The notes under the pieces are model-generated. The model was given only the letters and a program-made list of their open reading frames with translations. It searched no databases and was not told the DNA's origin. Below are positions 15,278 through 22,921 of a DNA stretch of 37,408 nucleotides, piece by piece. Within the stretch, counting starts at the first letter, position 1. Each line of letters opens with the position of its first letter. A program made the position numbers and the translations under genes. This DNA comes from Oscillospiraceae bacterium (lineage in GTDB: Bacteria; Bacillota; Clostridia; Oscillospirales; Oscillospiraceae): positions 1 through 37,408 of the forward strand of contig JAHHSD010000016.1 in NCBI GenBank assembly GCA_020025425.1. Reading direction: 5' to 3'.

Positions 15278-16156
15278 ATGCGTTACGACAGTGATTTATT
15301 GTACCGTCCCCCCGGAGAGTGGAAGAGCTACCTGCTCCAGTGTACCATCGGCTGCTCCCACAACAAATGTACCTTCTGCGCCATGTACAAGAGCAAGAAG
15401 TTCCGTGTCCGCCCCACAGCGGAGATTTTGGAGGACATCGACATGGCGAAGGACTACTACGGTCCTGGACTCAAGCGGGTGTTCCTGATGGACGGCGACG
15501 CCATCATCATCAAGACCGATGAGATGATCCAGATTCTCCGCAAGCTGTATGACACCTTCCCCAAGCTGGAGAAGGTGACCATCTACGCCGGCCCGCGCAG
15601 CACCCTGTCCAAGTCCAAGGAGGAACTGAAGGCCCTCCATGACGCAGGACTGAGCCGGGCCTATCTGGGCGTGGAGAGCGGCAGTGACGCGGTCCTGGCC
15701 GCCGTGAAGAAGGGCTGCACCGCCGCTGAGATGCTCCAGGCGGGGCAGAACCTGGTGGAGGCCGGAATCGACCTGTGGGCCATCATCATCATGGGCCTGA
15801 CCGGCCAGGACGGCGACTGGGAGGAGCACATCCTGTCCACCGCCAGAATGATCAATGAAATGAAGCCCCGGCATCTGTCCGCCATGACCTTCGCACCCGC
15901 CAAGGATACGCCGCTGGGGGACGATGTGCTGGCCGGCCGGTTCAAGGTCCGCACCCCTGATGAGATTTTGGAGGAGTGCCGCCTGCTGCTGGAGCATCTG
16001 GATGTGGACCCCCTGCACTTCACCAGCAACCACGCCTCCAACTACCTGCCCCTGAAGGGTAGCCTGCCCGAGGAGCGGGACAAGTTTATCGGACTGATCG
16101 ACCAGGCCCTGGAGGGTAAGATCCGTCTGAGAAAGACCCTGAACCGGGGAATCTGA
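15278..16156 (+). CDS. Radical SAM protein, B12-independent, function unknown
   Basis: A radical SAM enzyme with its cysteines near residues 22-35 in LLQCTIGCSHNKCTFC. The three used for the cluster appear to be CX4CX2C rather than the usual CX3CX2C, with an extra Cys four residues before. An Elp3/HemN-like barrel continues with YAGPRSTLSKSKEEL, YLGVESGSDAVLAAVKKG (SAM-binding GxESG) and IIIMGLTGQDGD. No N-terminal B12 domain, TRAM or C-terminal cluster is seen. AAAGGA lies 9 nt before the ATG. The substrate is not predictable; neighbours give no pathway. Confidence 0.88.
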   Translation: MRYDSDLLYRPPGEWKSYLLQCTIGCSHNKCTFCAMYKSKKFRVRPTAEILEDIDMAKDYYGPGLKRVFLMDGDAIIIKTDEMIQILRKLYDTFPKLEKVTIYAGPRSTLSKSKEELKALHDAGLSRAYLGVESGSDAVLAAVKKGCTAAEMLQAGQNLVEAGIDLWAIIIMGLTGQDGDWEEHILSTARMINEMKPRHLSAMTFAPAKDTPLGDDVLAGRFKVRTPDEILEECRLLLEHLDVDPLHFTSNHASNYLPLKGSLPEERDKFIGLIDQALEGKIRLRKTLNRGI

Positions 16157-16183
16157 GCAGTCAGACGTACAGGAGGGATTGAC

Positions 16184-16657
16184 ATGAAAAGAACGATTTC
16201 TTCCATCCTCATGGCCTCGATCCTGCTGCTGATGCTGGCCGGCTGCAATCAGGCTCCGGAGGAGTCCAAAAGCCAGGCAGAACCGCCCCAACCCAGCAGC
16301 ACGCTGCATGCGGACCATCTGAGCGCTGTTCAGGAGGATCAATTTGATCGGGTGTTTCAGACCGTCATTGATCCGGAGGGGGAGCATGTGGCCTTATACA
16401 CCGACGGCCTGTTAAAGGACTTCGTTGTGGAGCAGGGGACCATGGATGCGGATGCGGTGACGTTTCACCCGGACCACCCGCTGTTCCGGGCCAGGGAGCT
16501 GGACGCCGATACCCTGCTGATCCTGTACACCTATTTTACCGACACCGTTCCCACCCTGCGGGTGAGCTATACCGGACCGGACGGTCCGGAGCAGTGCTAT
16601 CTGTTCCAGAGCGGCAAGGACGGCTCCATCCTGATGATCGCAGAGCAGGACTGGTGA
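16184..16657 (+). CDS. Small lipoprotein of unknown function
   Basis: MKRTISSILMASILLLMLAGCNQ is a signal peptide with the lipobox LAGC, so the mature protein is anchored at about Cys21 on the outer face of the membrane. The remaining 135 residues are acidic, start with a Pro/Ser/Glu-rich linker and hold no motif I know. AGGAGG precedes the ATG and the gene starts 27 nt after the radical SAM gene, so they share a transcript. Confidence 0.82.
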   Translation: MKRTISSILMASILLLMLAGCNQAPEESKSQAEPPQPSSTLHADHLSAVQEDQFDRVFQTVIDPEGEHVALYTDGLLKDFVVEQGTMDADAVTFHPDHPLFRARELDADTLLILYTYFTDTVPTLRVSYTGPDGPEQCYLFQSGKDGSILMIAEQDW

Positions 16658-16677
16658 TTGGAGCTCTATTGAATGAG

Positions 16678-16715
16678 AAACCGGGAGGACCGCCGCAGCG
16701 GTCCTCCCGGTTTTT
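16678..16715. terminator. Strong terminator between convergent lipoprotein and glyA genes
   Basis: A 16-bp perfect stem AAACCGGGAGGACCGC / GCGGTCCTCCCGGTTT with a 4-nt loop and T5. The A-run on the other side makes it usable in both directions. Confidence 0.93.
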
Positions 16716-16727
16716 GTATTTGATCTT

Positions 16728-17978
16728 TTATTCCGTGTAAATGGGATACTTGGCGGTGAGCGCCTGGGCCCTGGCCCGGAGCTGGGGCAGGTTGGTCTCA
16801 AAATCTTCTCTGGCAATCTGGCAGATGAGGTCGCCCACCACTGCCATGTCCGCCTCAACAAAGCCCCGGGAGGTGACGGCGGGAGTACCCAGCCGGATTC
16901 CGGAGGTGACGAAGGGGGACTGGGGATCGTCGGGAATGGTATTCTTGTTGGCGGTGATGCAGGCCTCGTCCAGCCGCTTCTCCATCTCCTTTCCGGTAAG
17001 ACCGGCGGGCCGCAGATCCACCAGCATCAGGTGGTTATCCGTGCCGCCGGAGACCAGGTCCAGACCGCCCTTCTGAATGGCCTGGGCCAGGGCGGCAGCG
17101 TTTTTCAGGATCTGCTGCTGGTAGACCTTGAATTCAGGCGTCAGGGCCTCACCGAAGGCAACGGCCTTGGCGGCGATGATGTGCTCCAGCGGGCCGCCCT
17201 GGGAGCCGGGGAAGATGGCGGAGTTCAGCTTTTTGGCGATGTCGGGGTTGTTGGTCAGCAGCATACCGCCCCGGGGGCCGCGCAGGGTCTTGTGGGTGGT
17301 GGTGGACACCACGTCGGCGTAGGGGACAGGGGAGGGGTGGAGCCCGGCGGCTACCAGACCGGCGATGTGGGCCATATCGACAAAGAGGTAGGCGCCCACC
17401 TCGTCGGCGATTTCACGGAAGATCTTGAAGTCGATGATCCGGGGGTAGGCGGAGGCGCCGGCAATGATCATTTTGGGCTTGCACTCTTTGGCGATGTCCC
17501 GGACCTGGTCGTAGTCCAGGAACCCCTCGGCGTTGACGCCGTAGGGCACGATCTTGTAGTGCTTGCCGGAGTAGTTGGCGCTGGAGCCGTGGGTCAGGTG
17601 GCCGCCGTTGTCCAGGCTCATGCCCATGACGGTGTCGCCCAGCTGGCACAGGGCCTGATAGACGGCGTAGTTGGCCTGAGCGCCGGAGTGGGGCTGCACG
17701 TTGGCGAACTGTGCGCCGAACAGCTGCTTGGCCCGCTCAATAGCCAGGGTCTCCACCACATCCACACACTGGCAGCCGCCGTAGTAGCGGTGTCCGGCGT
17801 AGCCCTCGGCATATTTGTTGGTCAGTACGGTGCCGGCTGCGGCCAGAACTGCGGGACTGACGATGTTTTCAGAGGCAATGAGCTCGATGTTCTGCTGCTG
17901 CCGGTCAAACTCGGCTTGGATGGCACGGCCGACCTCGGGATCTGCCGCGCAGAGAAAGGACATGGATTCCTTGACCAT
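16728..17978 (-). CDS. glyA: Serine hydroxymethyltransferase
   Basis: A PLP enzyme that converts serine and tetrahydrofolate to glycine and methylene-THF. The Schiff-base lysine is Lys230 in TTTHKTLRGPRGG. The folate/PLP motifs ELIASEN, YAEGYAGHRYYGG and VDMAHIAGL are present. I chose the ATG at 17978 (416 residues) because GGAAGGGAG lies about 10 nt upstream; the longer ATG at 18002 lacks a ribosome site and lies in a palindrome. It is transcribed alone from the promoter at 18044-18071. Confidence 0.97.
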   Translation of the reverse strand: MVKESMSFLCAADPEVGRAIQAEFDRQQQNIELIASENIVSPAVLAAAGTVLTNKYAEGYAGHRYYGGCQCVDVVETLAIERAKQLFGAQFANVQPHSGAQANYAVYQALCQLGDTVMGMSLDNGGHLTHGSSANYSGKHYKIVPYGVNAEGFLDYDQVRDIAKECKPKMIIAGASAYPRIIDFKIFREIADEVGAYLFVDMAHIAGLVAAGLHPSPVPYADVVSTTTHKTLRGPRGGMLLTNNPDIAKKLNSAIFPGSQGGPLEHIIAAKAVAFGEALTPEFKVYQQQILKNAAALAQAIQKGGLDLVSGGTDNHLMLVDLRPAGLTGKEMEKRLDEACITANKNTIPDDPQSPFVTSGIRLGTPAVTSRGFVEADMAVVGDLICQIAREDFETNLPQLRARAQALTAKYPIYTE

Positions 17979-17998
17979 GATTGGGATGCTCCCTTCCA

Positions 17999-18012
17999 GC
18001 ATAAATTTATGC
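17999..18012. repeat. Perfect 14-bp palindrome in the glyA leader
   Basis: GCATAAATTTATGC lies between the glyA promoter and the start codon. It could be an operator or a short hairpin; no known regulator is matched. Confidence 0.4.
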
Positions 18013-18043
18013 GCCCATAGGGGCGGGCTGCATGTTATCAGCC

Positions 18044-18071
18044 ATTATACCAGATTTTTACGGAAAAACAA
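18044..18071 (-). promoter_or_regulatory. Promoter of glyA
   Basis: On the minus strand, -35 TTGTTT (18071-18066), 16 nt, -10 TATAAT (18049-18044). Confidence 0.7.
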
Positions 18072-18093
18072 TGGAGCCTATGGAATTTTCCTG

Positions 18094-18122
18094 TCGAAAA
18101 ATCCTTTGGACTGTGGTACAAT
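18094..18122 (+). promoter_or_regulatory. Probable promoter of nth-rarA
   Basis: -35 TCGAAA (18094-18099), 17 nt, -10 TACAAT (18117-18122). The start codon at 18164 follows about 40 nt later. Confidence 0.5.
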
Positions 18123-18163
18123 GGGACTGCTTTTATCCTGTATGAGTTTTGGGAGGGATCGCC

Positions 18164-18808
18164 ATGAAATCGAAAGAAAACGTATGGGCCATCGTGGAGG
18201 AGCTGAAAAAGCTCTATCCTGAGGGTCTATGTTCTCTGGAATATGAAAAAGACTATGAGCTGCTGTTCTCCGTCCGTCTGGCCGCCCAGTGTACCGACGA
18301 GCGGGTCAACCAGGTTACCCCGGCCCTCTATGGCCGATTCCCCACCCTGGAGTCCCTGGCCCAGGCCGACATCAGCGAGGTGGAGGAGCTGGTCCATTCC
18401 ACCGGCTTTTTCCGGGCCAAGGCCCGGGACATCGTGCTGGCCTCTCAGATGCTGCTGCGGGACTACGGCGGCAGGGTGCCCAACACCATGGAGGACCTGC
18501 TGAAGCTGCCCGGTGTGGGCCGCAAGACGGCTAACCTGATCCTGGGCGACGTGTACCACACCCCTGGTGTGGTGGTGGCTGACACCCACTGTATCCGGAT
18601 CACCGGGCTGCTGGGACTGACCGACGGGACCAAGGACCCGGCCAAGGTGGAGACCCAGCTCCGGGCGGTGCTGCCCCCGGAGGAGTCCAACGACTTCTGT
18701 CACAGAATGGTCCTCCACGGCCGTGCGGTGTGCATCGCCCGGCGGCCCCAGTGCCAGAGCTGTACCCTGCGGCCCTGGTGCGACCACTTCGCCAAGAGCG
18801 GAGAATGA
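18164..18808 (+). CDS. nth: Endonuclease III (DNA glycosylase/AP lyase)
   Basis: A base-excision repair enzyme for oxidised pyrimidines. The helix-hairpin-helix LPGVGRKTANLIL carries the catalytic Lys, and the catalytic Asp lies in VADTHCIRI (commonly VDTHVxR). The 4Fe-4S cluster motif CIARRPQCQSCTLRPWC (CX6CX2CX5C) is complete near the C-terminus. The ATG at 18164 has GGGAGGG 6 nt before it. The 214 residues are normal. rarA follows 53 nt downstream. Confidence 0.96.
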   Translation: MKSKENVWAIVEELKKLYPEGLCSLEYEKDYELLFSVRLAAQCTDERVNQVTPALYGRFPTLESLAQADISEVEELVHSTGFFRAKARDIVLASQMLLRDYGGRVPNTMEDLLKLPGVGRKTANLILGDVYHTPGVVVADTHCIRITGLLGLTDGTKDPAKVETQLRAVLPPEESNDFCHRMVLHGRAVCIARRPQCQSCTLRPWCDHFAKSGE

Positions 18809-18861
18809 ACCCATAAAACGTCCCTTTGCCAGAGAAGGGCGGAGAAGAAAGGCGGGATATC

Positions 18862-20124
18862 ATGGCCTATCGACCTTTGGCTGATGAGATCCGCCCCACA
18901 ACGCTGGACGAGGTGGTGGGGCAGAGACATATTTTGGGACCTGACGGTCTGCTGCGCCGGGTTATCGAGGGGGGCGACGTCCCCAATCTGATTTTTTACG
19001 GCCCCTCGGGGACCGGCAAGACCACCGTGGCCAACATCATCGCCCGGCGGACCAACCGGCCGCTCCACCGGCTGAACGCCACCACCGCCACCATCGCGGA
19101 CATCAAGGACATCATGGGGGAGGTGGGTACCCTCATGGCCCCTGACGGGGTTCTGCTGTATCTGGATGAGATCCAGTACTTTAACAAAAAGCAGCAGCAG
19201 TCCCTTCTGGAGTTTATGGAGAACGGGAAAATCACCCTGATCGCCTCCACCACCGAGAACCCGTTCTTTGCGGTGTTTGGGGCCGTGCTGTCCCGCTCCA
19301 CCGTCTTTGAGTTCAAGCAGATCACCGCTGAGGACGCTCTGCCCGCCATTGATCGGGGCATCTCCATCATGTCGGAGCGTCTGGGCGCCCCGGTGGAGTG
19401 CGAGGAGGGCGTACGGGAGCAGATCGCCTCCGCCTGCGGTGGGGATATCCGAAAAGCTATGAACGCGGTAGAGCTTCTGCTTACTGCCGCCAAGCGGGAG
19501 CAAGGAAAACTCCTTGTCAGCATGGAGGACGCAAAAACGGTGGTTCAGAAGTCCGCAATGCGCTATGACCGGGAGGGAGACGCCCATTTTGATATTGCCT
19601 CCGCCCTGATGAAGTCCATGCGGGGTTCCGATCCGGACGCCGCCCTCCACTATCTGGCCCGGCTCCTGGAGGCGGGGGACCTGATCACACCCATCCGCCG
19701 CATCCTGTGCTCGGCCAGCGAGGACGTGGGGATGGCCTATCCCATGGCGGTGCCCATCGTCAAGGCCTGCGTGGATAACGCCCTCCAGCTGGGCCTGCCC
19801 GAAGCCCGGCTCCCTCTGGCCCAGGCGGTGGTGCTGCTGGCCACCGCGCCCAAGTCCAATTCGGTCTATCAGGCCATCGGTGCGGCAATGGCCGATGTGC
19901 GTGCAGGCCGGGTGGGAGATATTCCAAGAGAGCTGCAAAATGTTCACGCGGACTCCGCCGGACTGGAACGGGACCAGGGCTATCTCTATCCCCACGACTA
20001 CCCCAGGCACTGGGTGGCCCAGCAGTACCTGCCCGATGAACTGAAAGGGCGGCATTATTACGAGTACGGGGACAACAAGACCGAACAGGCGGCCAAGCGG
20101 TACTGGGAGGACATCAAGAAGTAA
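18862..20124 (+). CDS. rarA: Replication-associated recombination protein A (RarA/MgsA)
   Basis: An AAA+ ATPase of the clamp-loader clade that acts at stalled replication forks. Walker A GPSGTGKTT is at about residues 49-57, Walker B and sensor are YLDEIQYFNKKQQQ, and sensor 1 is ASTTENPFF. The C-terminal region ends in DYPRHWVAQQYLPDEL, typical of RarA. The ATG at 18862 is preferred (AAAGGCGGG upstream, MAYRPLADEIRP opening). The 420 residues are normal. It lies with nth as a DNA-maintenance pair and ends at a strong terminator. Confidence 0.96.
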   Translation: MAYRPLADEIRPTTLDEVVGQRHILGPDGLLRRVIEGGDVPNLIFYGPSGTGKTTVANIIARRTNRPLHRLNATTATIADIKDIMGEVGTLMAPDGVLLYLDEIQYFNKKQQQSLLEFMENGKITLIASTTENPFFAVFGAVLSRSTVFEFKQITAEDALPAIDRGISIMSERLGAPVECEEGVREQIASACGGDIRKAMNAVELLLTAAKREQGKLLVSMEDAKTVVQKSAMRYDREGDAHFDIASALMKSMRGSDPDAALHYLARLLEAGDLITPIRRILCSASEDVGMAYPMAVPIVKACVDNALQLGLPEARLPLAQAVVLLATAPKSNSVYQAIGAAMADVRAGRVGDIPRELQNVHADSAGLERDQGYLYPHDYPRHWVAQQYLPDELKGRHYYEYGDNKTEQAAKRYWEDIKK

Positions 20125-20133
20125 GGCGAGCGC

Positions 20134-20163
20134 AAGGCCCCACCCGGAGGTGGGGCCTTTTTG
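20134..20163 (+). terminator. Intrinsic terminator after rarA
   Basis: An 11-bp perfect stem AAGGCCCCACC / GGTGGGGCCTT, loop CGGA, then a T run. Confidence 0.92.
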
Positions 20164-20344
20164 AGGGCCAAAATGGGGCGCATCCCCCGATGGATGGACA
20201 GAAATGAACGGGGATTTTTCTGCATAAGATAAGGATGGAGAATCAGAGTTCGGTATAGGCTGAACGGAGAAGGACAATTTCACCCATGGAGGTCCCTGTG
20301 TTGTCTGTTTTCAGGGAAGAATGAGAGAAATTCTGTCAGCTGTC

Positions 20345-20373
20345 TTGTTAAATTGGGGGGGATGTGTTAAAAT
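20345..20373 (+). promoter_or_regulatory. Promoter of ddl-murF
   Basis: -35 TTGTTA (20345-20350), 17-nt spacer with a run of seven G, -10 TAAAAT (20368-20373), and about 43 nt to the ATG. The 180 bases between the rarA terminator and this promoter show nothing else I can support. Confidence 0.65.
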
Positions 20374-20422
20374 ATTAGGCTGAGTATATTGTAGTACCAT
20401 CATGACCTGAAGAGGTGTTTTT

Positions 20423-21472
20423 ATGAAAATCGTTGTGCTTGCGGGCGGCTTGAGCCCGGAACGAAATGTATCCCTGTCCTCCGGCGCCATGGTCAGCCAG
20501 GCTCTGCGGAGCCGCGGGCATCAGGTGGCGCTGATGGACCTGTTTTTCGGCACGGAGGGACGGGACGGCAATGTGGACCCCTTTGACGCCCCCATTCCGG
20601 AGAGCTTCAAAAAGGTGAGCCGTGAAGCCCCTGACCTGAATCGAGTGCGGGCCTCCCGAAAGGATGCCAGCGCCAGCGTCATCGGCCCCGGCGTCCTGGA
20701 GCTGTGCCGGCAGGCCGACGTGGTCTACCTGGCCCTCCACGGCTCCTGCGGTGAGGACGGACGGCTCCAGGCCGCCCTGGATCTGATGGGCGTGCCCTAT
20801 ACCGGCTCCGGCAGCCTGTCCAGCGCCATCGCCATGGATAAGGACCTGACCAAGCGGCTGGTGGCCGACCAGGTGGTCACCCCCAAGTGGCAGTCTGTGA
20901 CTGTGACCGAGGAGAATCTGGAGCAGCTGACCCGGGAGGCCGAGCTGCCCGTGGTGGTCAAGCCCATTGACAGCGGCTCCTCCATCGGCGTGTACATCGC
21001 CAAGGACCGGGAGGAGCTCCACACAGCCCTGATTGAGAGCATCAAGCTGGGCGGACGGACCGTGCTGGAGCAGTATATCAGCGGCCGGGAGATCCAGGTG
21101 GCCATCCTGAACGACCGCGCCCTGCCCTCCATCGAGATCATCCCCAAGGAGGGCTTCTACGACTACGCCAACAAGTATCAGCCCGGCGCCGCCGAGGAGG
21201 TGTGCCCCGCCCAGATCCCCGCTGAGTGGGAGAAGCAGGTGGGGGAGGCCGCTCTGACCGTGTTCCGCACCGTGGGTCTGTCTGTCTACGCCCGGGCCGA
21301 CTTCATTGTCACCGAGGATGGAACCCCCTACTTCCTTGAAATCAACACCCTGCCCGGCATGACGCCCACCAGCCTGGTGCCCCAGGAAGCGGCGGCCGTG
21401 GGCATCGACTACGCAACCCTGTGCGAGACCATTATTCAGTCCTCTCTGGAATTGAGAAAGGCGGGTAAGTGA
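20423..21472 (+). CDS. ddl: D-alanine--D-alanine ligase
   Basis: An ATP-grasp ligase that makes the D-Ala-D-Ala dipeptide for peptidoglycan. The LAGGLSPERNVSLSSG opening, ALHGSCGEDGRLQ, the KPIDSGSSIGVY ATP loop and ADFIVTEDG...FLEINTLPGMT metal-binding segment are present. At 349 residues it is slightly longer than the E. coli DdlB type, with an extra segment around residues 50-80. It precedes murF, which uses its product. GAGGTG lies 6 nt before the ATG. The active-site Tyr/Phe choice that separates D-Ala from D-Lac ligases was not resolved. Confidence 0.95.
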   Translation: MKIVVLAGGLSPERNVSLSSGAMVSQALRSRGHQVALMDLFFGTEGRDGNVDPFDAPIPESFKKVSREAPDLNRVRASRKDASASVIGPGVLELCRQADVVYLALHGSCGEDGRLQAALDLMGVPYTGSGSLSSAIAMDKDLTKRLVADQVVTPKWQSVTVTEENLEQLTREAELPVVVKPIDSGSSIGVYIAKDREELHTALIESIKLGGRTVLEQYISGREIQVAILNDRALPSIEIIPKEGFYDYANKYQPGAAEEVCPAQIPAEWEKQVGEAALTVFRTVGLSVYARADFIVTEDGTPYFLEINTLPGMTPTSLVPQEAAAVGIDYATLCETIIQSSLELRKAGK

Positions 21473-21475
21473 TCG

Positions 21476-22867
21476 ATGGAACCGATCAAAATTTCTGAGC
21501 TGCTGGAGGCCGTGGGCGGGACGTTGCTGGGCGAGTTCCGGGACATGGACGCCGCAGTGACCTGCGTGGATACGGACAGCCGAACGATCCGGAAGGGCTC
21601 CCTGTTTATTCCCCTGGTGGGAGAGCGCTTCGACGGCCACGCCTACCTGTCCTCCGCCCTGGAGAAGGGGGCCGATGGCTGCTTTACCGCAGTGGAGCTG
21701 GAACACTACCGGGCGGATAAGTTTTATATCAAGGTCAATTCCACCCAGGACGCCCTGCGGGATCTGGCCATCTGGTACCGCAACCAGTTTGACATTCCCT
21801 TTATCGGGGTTACGGGCAGCGTGGGCAAGACAACGGCCAAGGATATGATTGCCGCCGTGCTGAGCCAGAAGTACAAGGTGCTCAAAACCGAGGGAAACTT
21901 CAATAATAACATCGGCCTGCCCCTGACCATTTTCCGTCTGGACCACAGCTACCAGGCCTGCGTGCTGGAGATGGGGATGGACTGCCTGGGGGAGATCGAC
22001 TACCTGAGCGGCATCGTCCGTCCTCAGATCGGTGTGATCACCAACATCGGTGACGCCCACATCGAGCGCCTGGGCAGCCGGGAAAATATTTTCAAGGCCA
22101 AGTGCGAGCTGCTGCCCCATATCCAAAAGGACGGGCTGCTGATCCTGAACGGAGACGACCCCATGCTGTCCACCCTCCGGGGAAAGACTGCTGTGGAGAC
22201 GGTGTTCTGCGGCAGGGACCCGGCTTTGGAGTACTGCTGCTCCCAGATCGAGGGAGACGGCATCAGCCAGATCAGCTGCCGGATGACCACCCCGCGCATG
22301 GACCGGGAGGTCCGGATTCCTGCCCTGGGCGCCCACATGATTTACCCCTCGCTGATCGCTGCGGCGGTGGGTGAGCGGCTGGGTCTCAGCCCGGATGAGA
22401 TCGAGGAGGGCATCCTGAGCTTCGTGCCCACCCGGATGCGGATGAACATTCTGCGGCGCGGCCAGAACATCACCATTTTGGATGATACCTATAACGCCAA
22501 CCCCCAGTCCATGCGGGCAGCCATCAGCGTGCTGGCCGACGCCCAGAGCAGCCACAAGATCGCGGTTTTGGGCGATATGTTCGAGCTGGGCAATTTCGCC
22601 CCCGCCCTCCACAGAAGTGTGGGTGAGTACCTGGGCCAGGCGAAGATCGACTGCCTGGTGGCAGTGGGCGAGCTGGCCGAGTATCTGGCCAAGGGGGCCG
22701 AGGCGTCCGGTGTACCCCAGGTGTACCACTGCCCGGACAAGGCCAGGGCAAAGCAGGTGCTGGACCAGGTCCTGTGCCCTGATAGCACCATCCTGGTCAA
22801 GGCCTCCCGGGGTATGGCCCTGGAGGAGCTGTCCGCCTATCTGAAGGAGCGGACGGAGGAGGAGTAA
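21476..22867 (+). CDS. murF: UDP-MurNAc-tripeptide--D-alanyl-D-alanine ligase
   Basis: Adds the dipeptide made by Ddl to UDP-MurNAc-tripeptide in the cytoplasm. The Mur-ligase P-loop GVTGSVGKTTAKDM is at about residues 110-123. DSRTIRKGSLFIPL is at the N-terminus, NNNIGLPLTI follows the P-loop, and DDTYNANPQSMRAAI is in the C-terminal domain. The 463 residues are normal. It begins 3 nt after the ddl stop, with a weak ribosome site, so translation is probably coupled. Confidence 0.96.
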   Translation: MEPIKISELLEAVGGTLLGEFRDMDAAVTCVDTDSRTIRKGSLFIPLVGERFDGHAYLSSALEKGADGCFTAVELEHYRADKFYIKVNSTQDALRDLAIWYRNQFDIPFIGVTGSVGKTTAKDMIAAVLSQKYKVLKTEGNFNNNIGLPLTIFRLDHSYQACVLEMGMDCLGEIDYLSGIVRPQIGVITNIGDAHIERLGSRENIFKAKCELLPHIQKDGLLILNGDDPMLSTLRGKTAVETVFCGRDPALEYCCSQIEGDGISQISCRMTTPRMDREVRIPALGAHMIYPSLIAAAVGERLGLSPDEIEEGILSFVPTRMRMNILRRGQNITILDDTYNANPQSMRAAISVLADAQSSHKIAVLGDMFELGNFAPALHRSVGEYLGQAKIDCLVAVGELAEYLAKGAEASGVPQVYHCPDKARAKQVLDQVLCPDSTILVKASRGMALEELSAYLKERTEEE

Positions 22868-22921
22868 GTCCTCCAAACTGAAAACAGCGCACATGATGAC
22901 GCAGAGATAGAAGAGGAAGAT

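Noticed and set aside
20164..20344. Short frame of 18 codons from ATG at 20171
   Set aside because: There is no ribosome site and no promoter; it is within the tail of the rarA terminator region.
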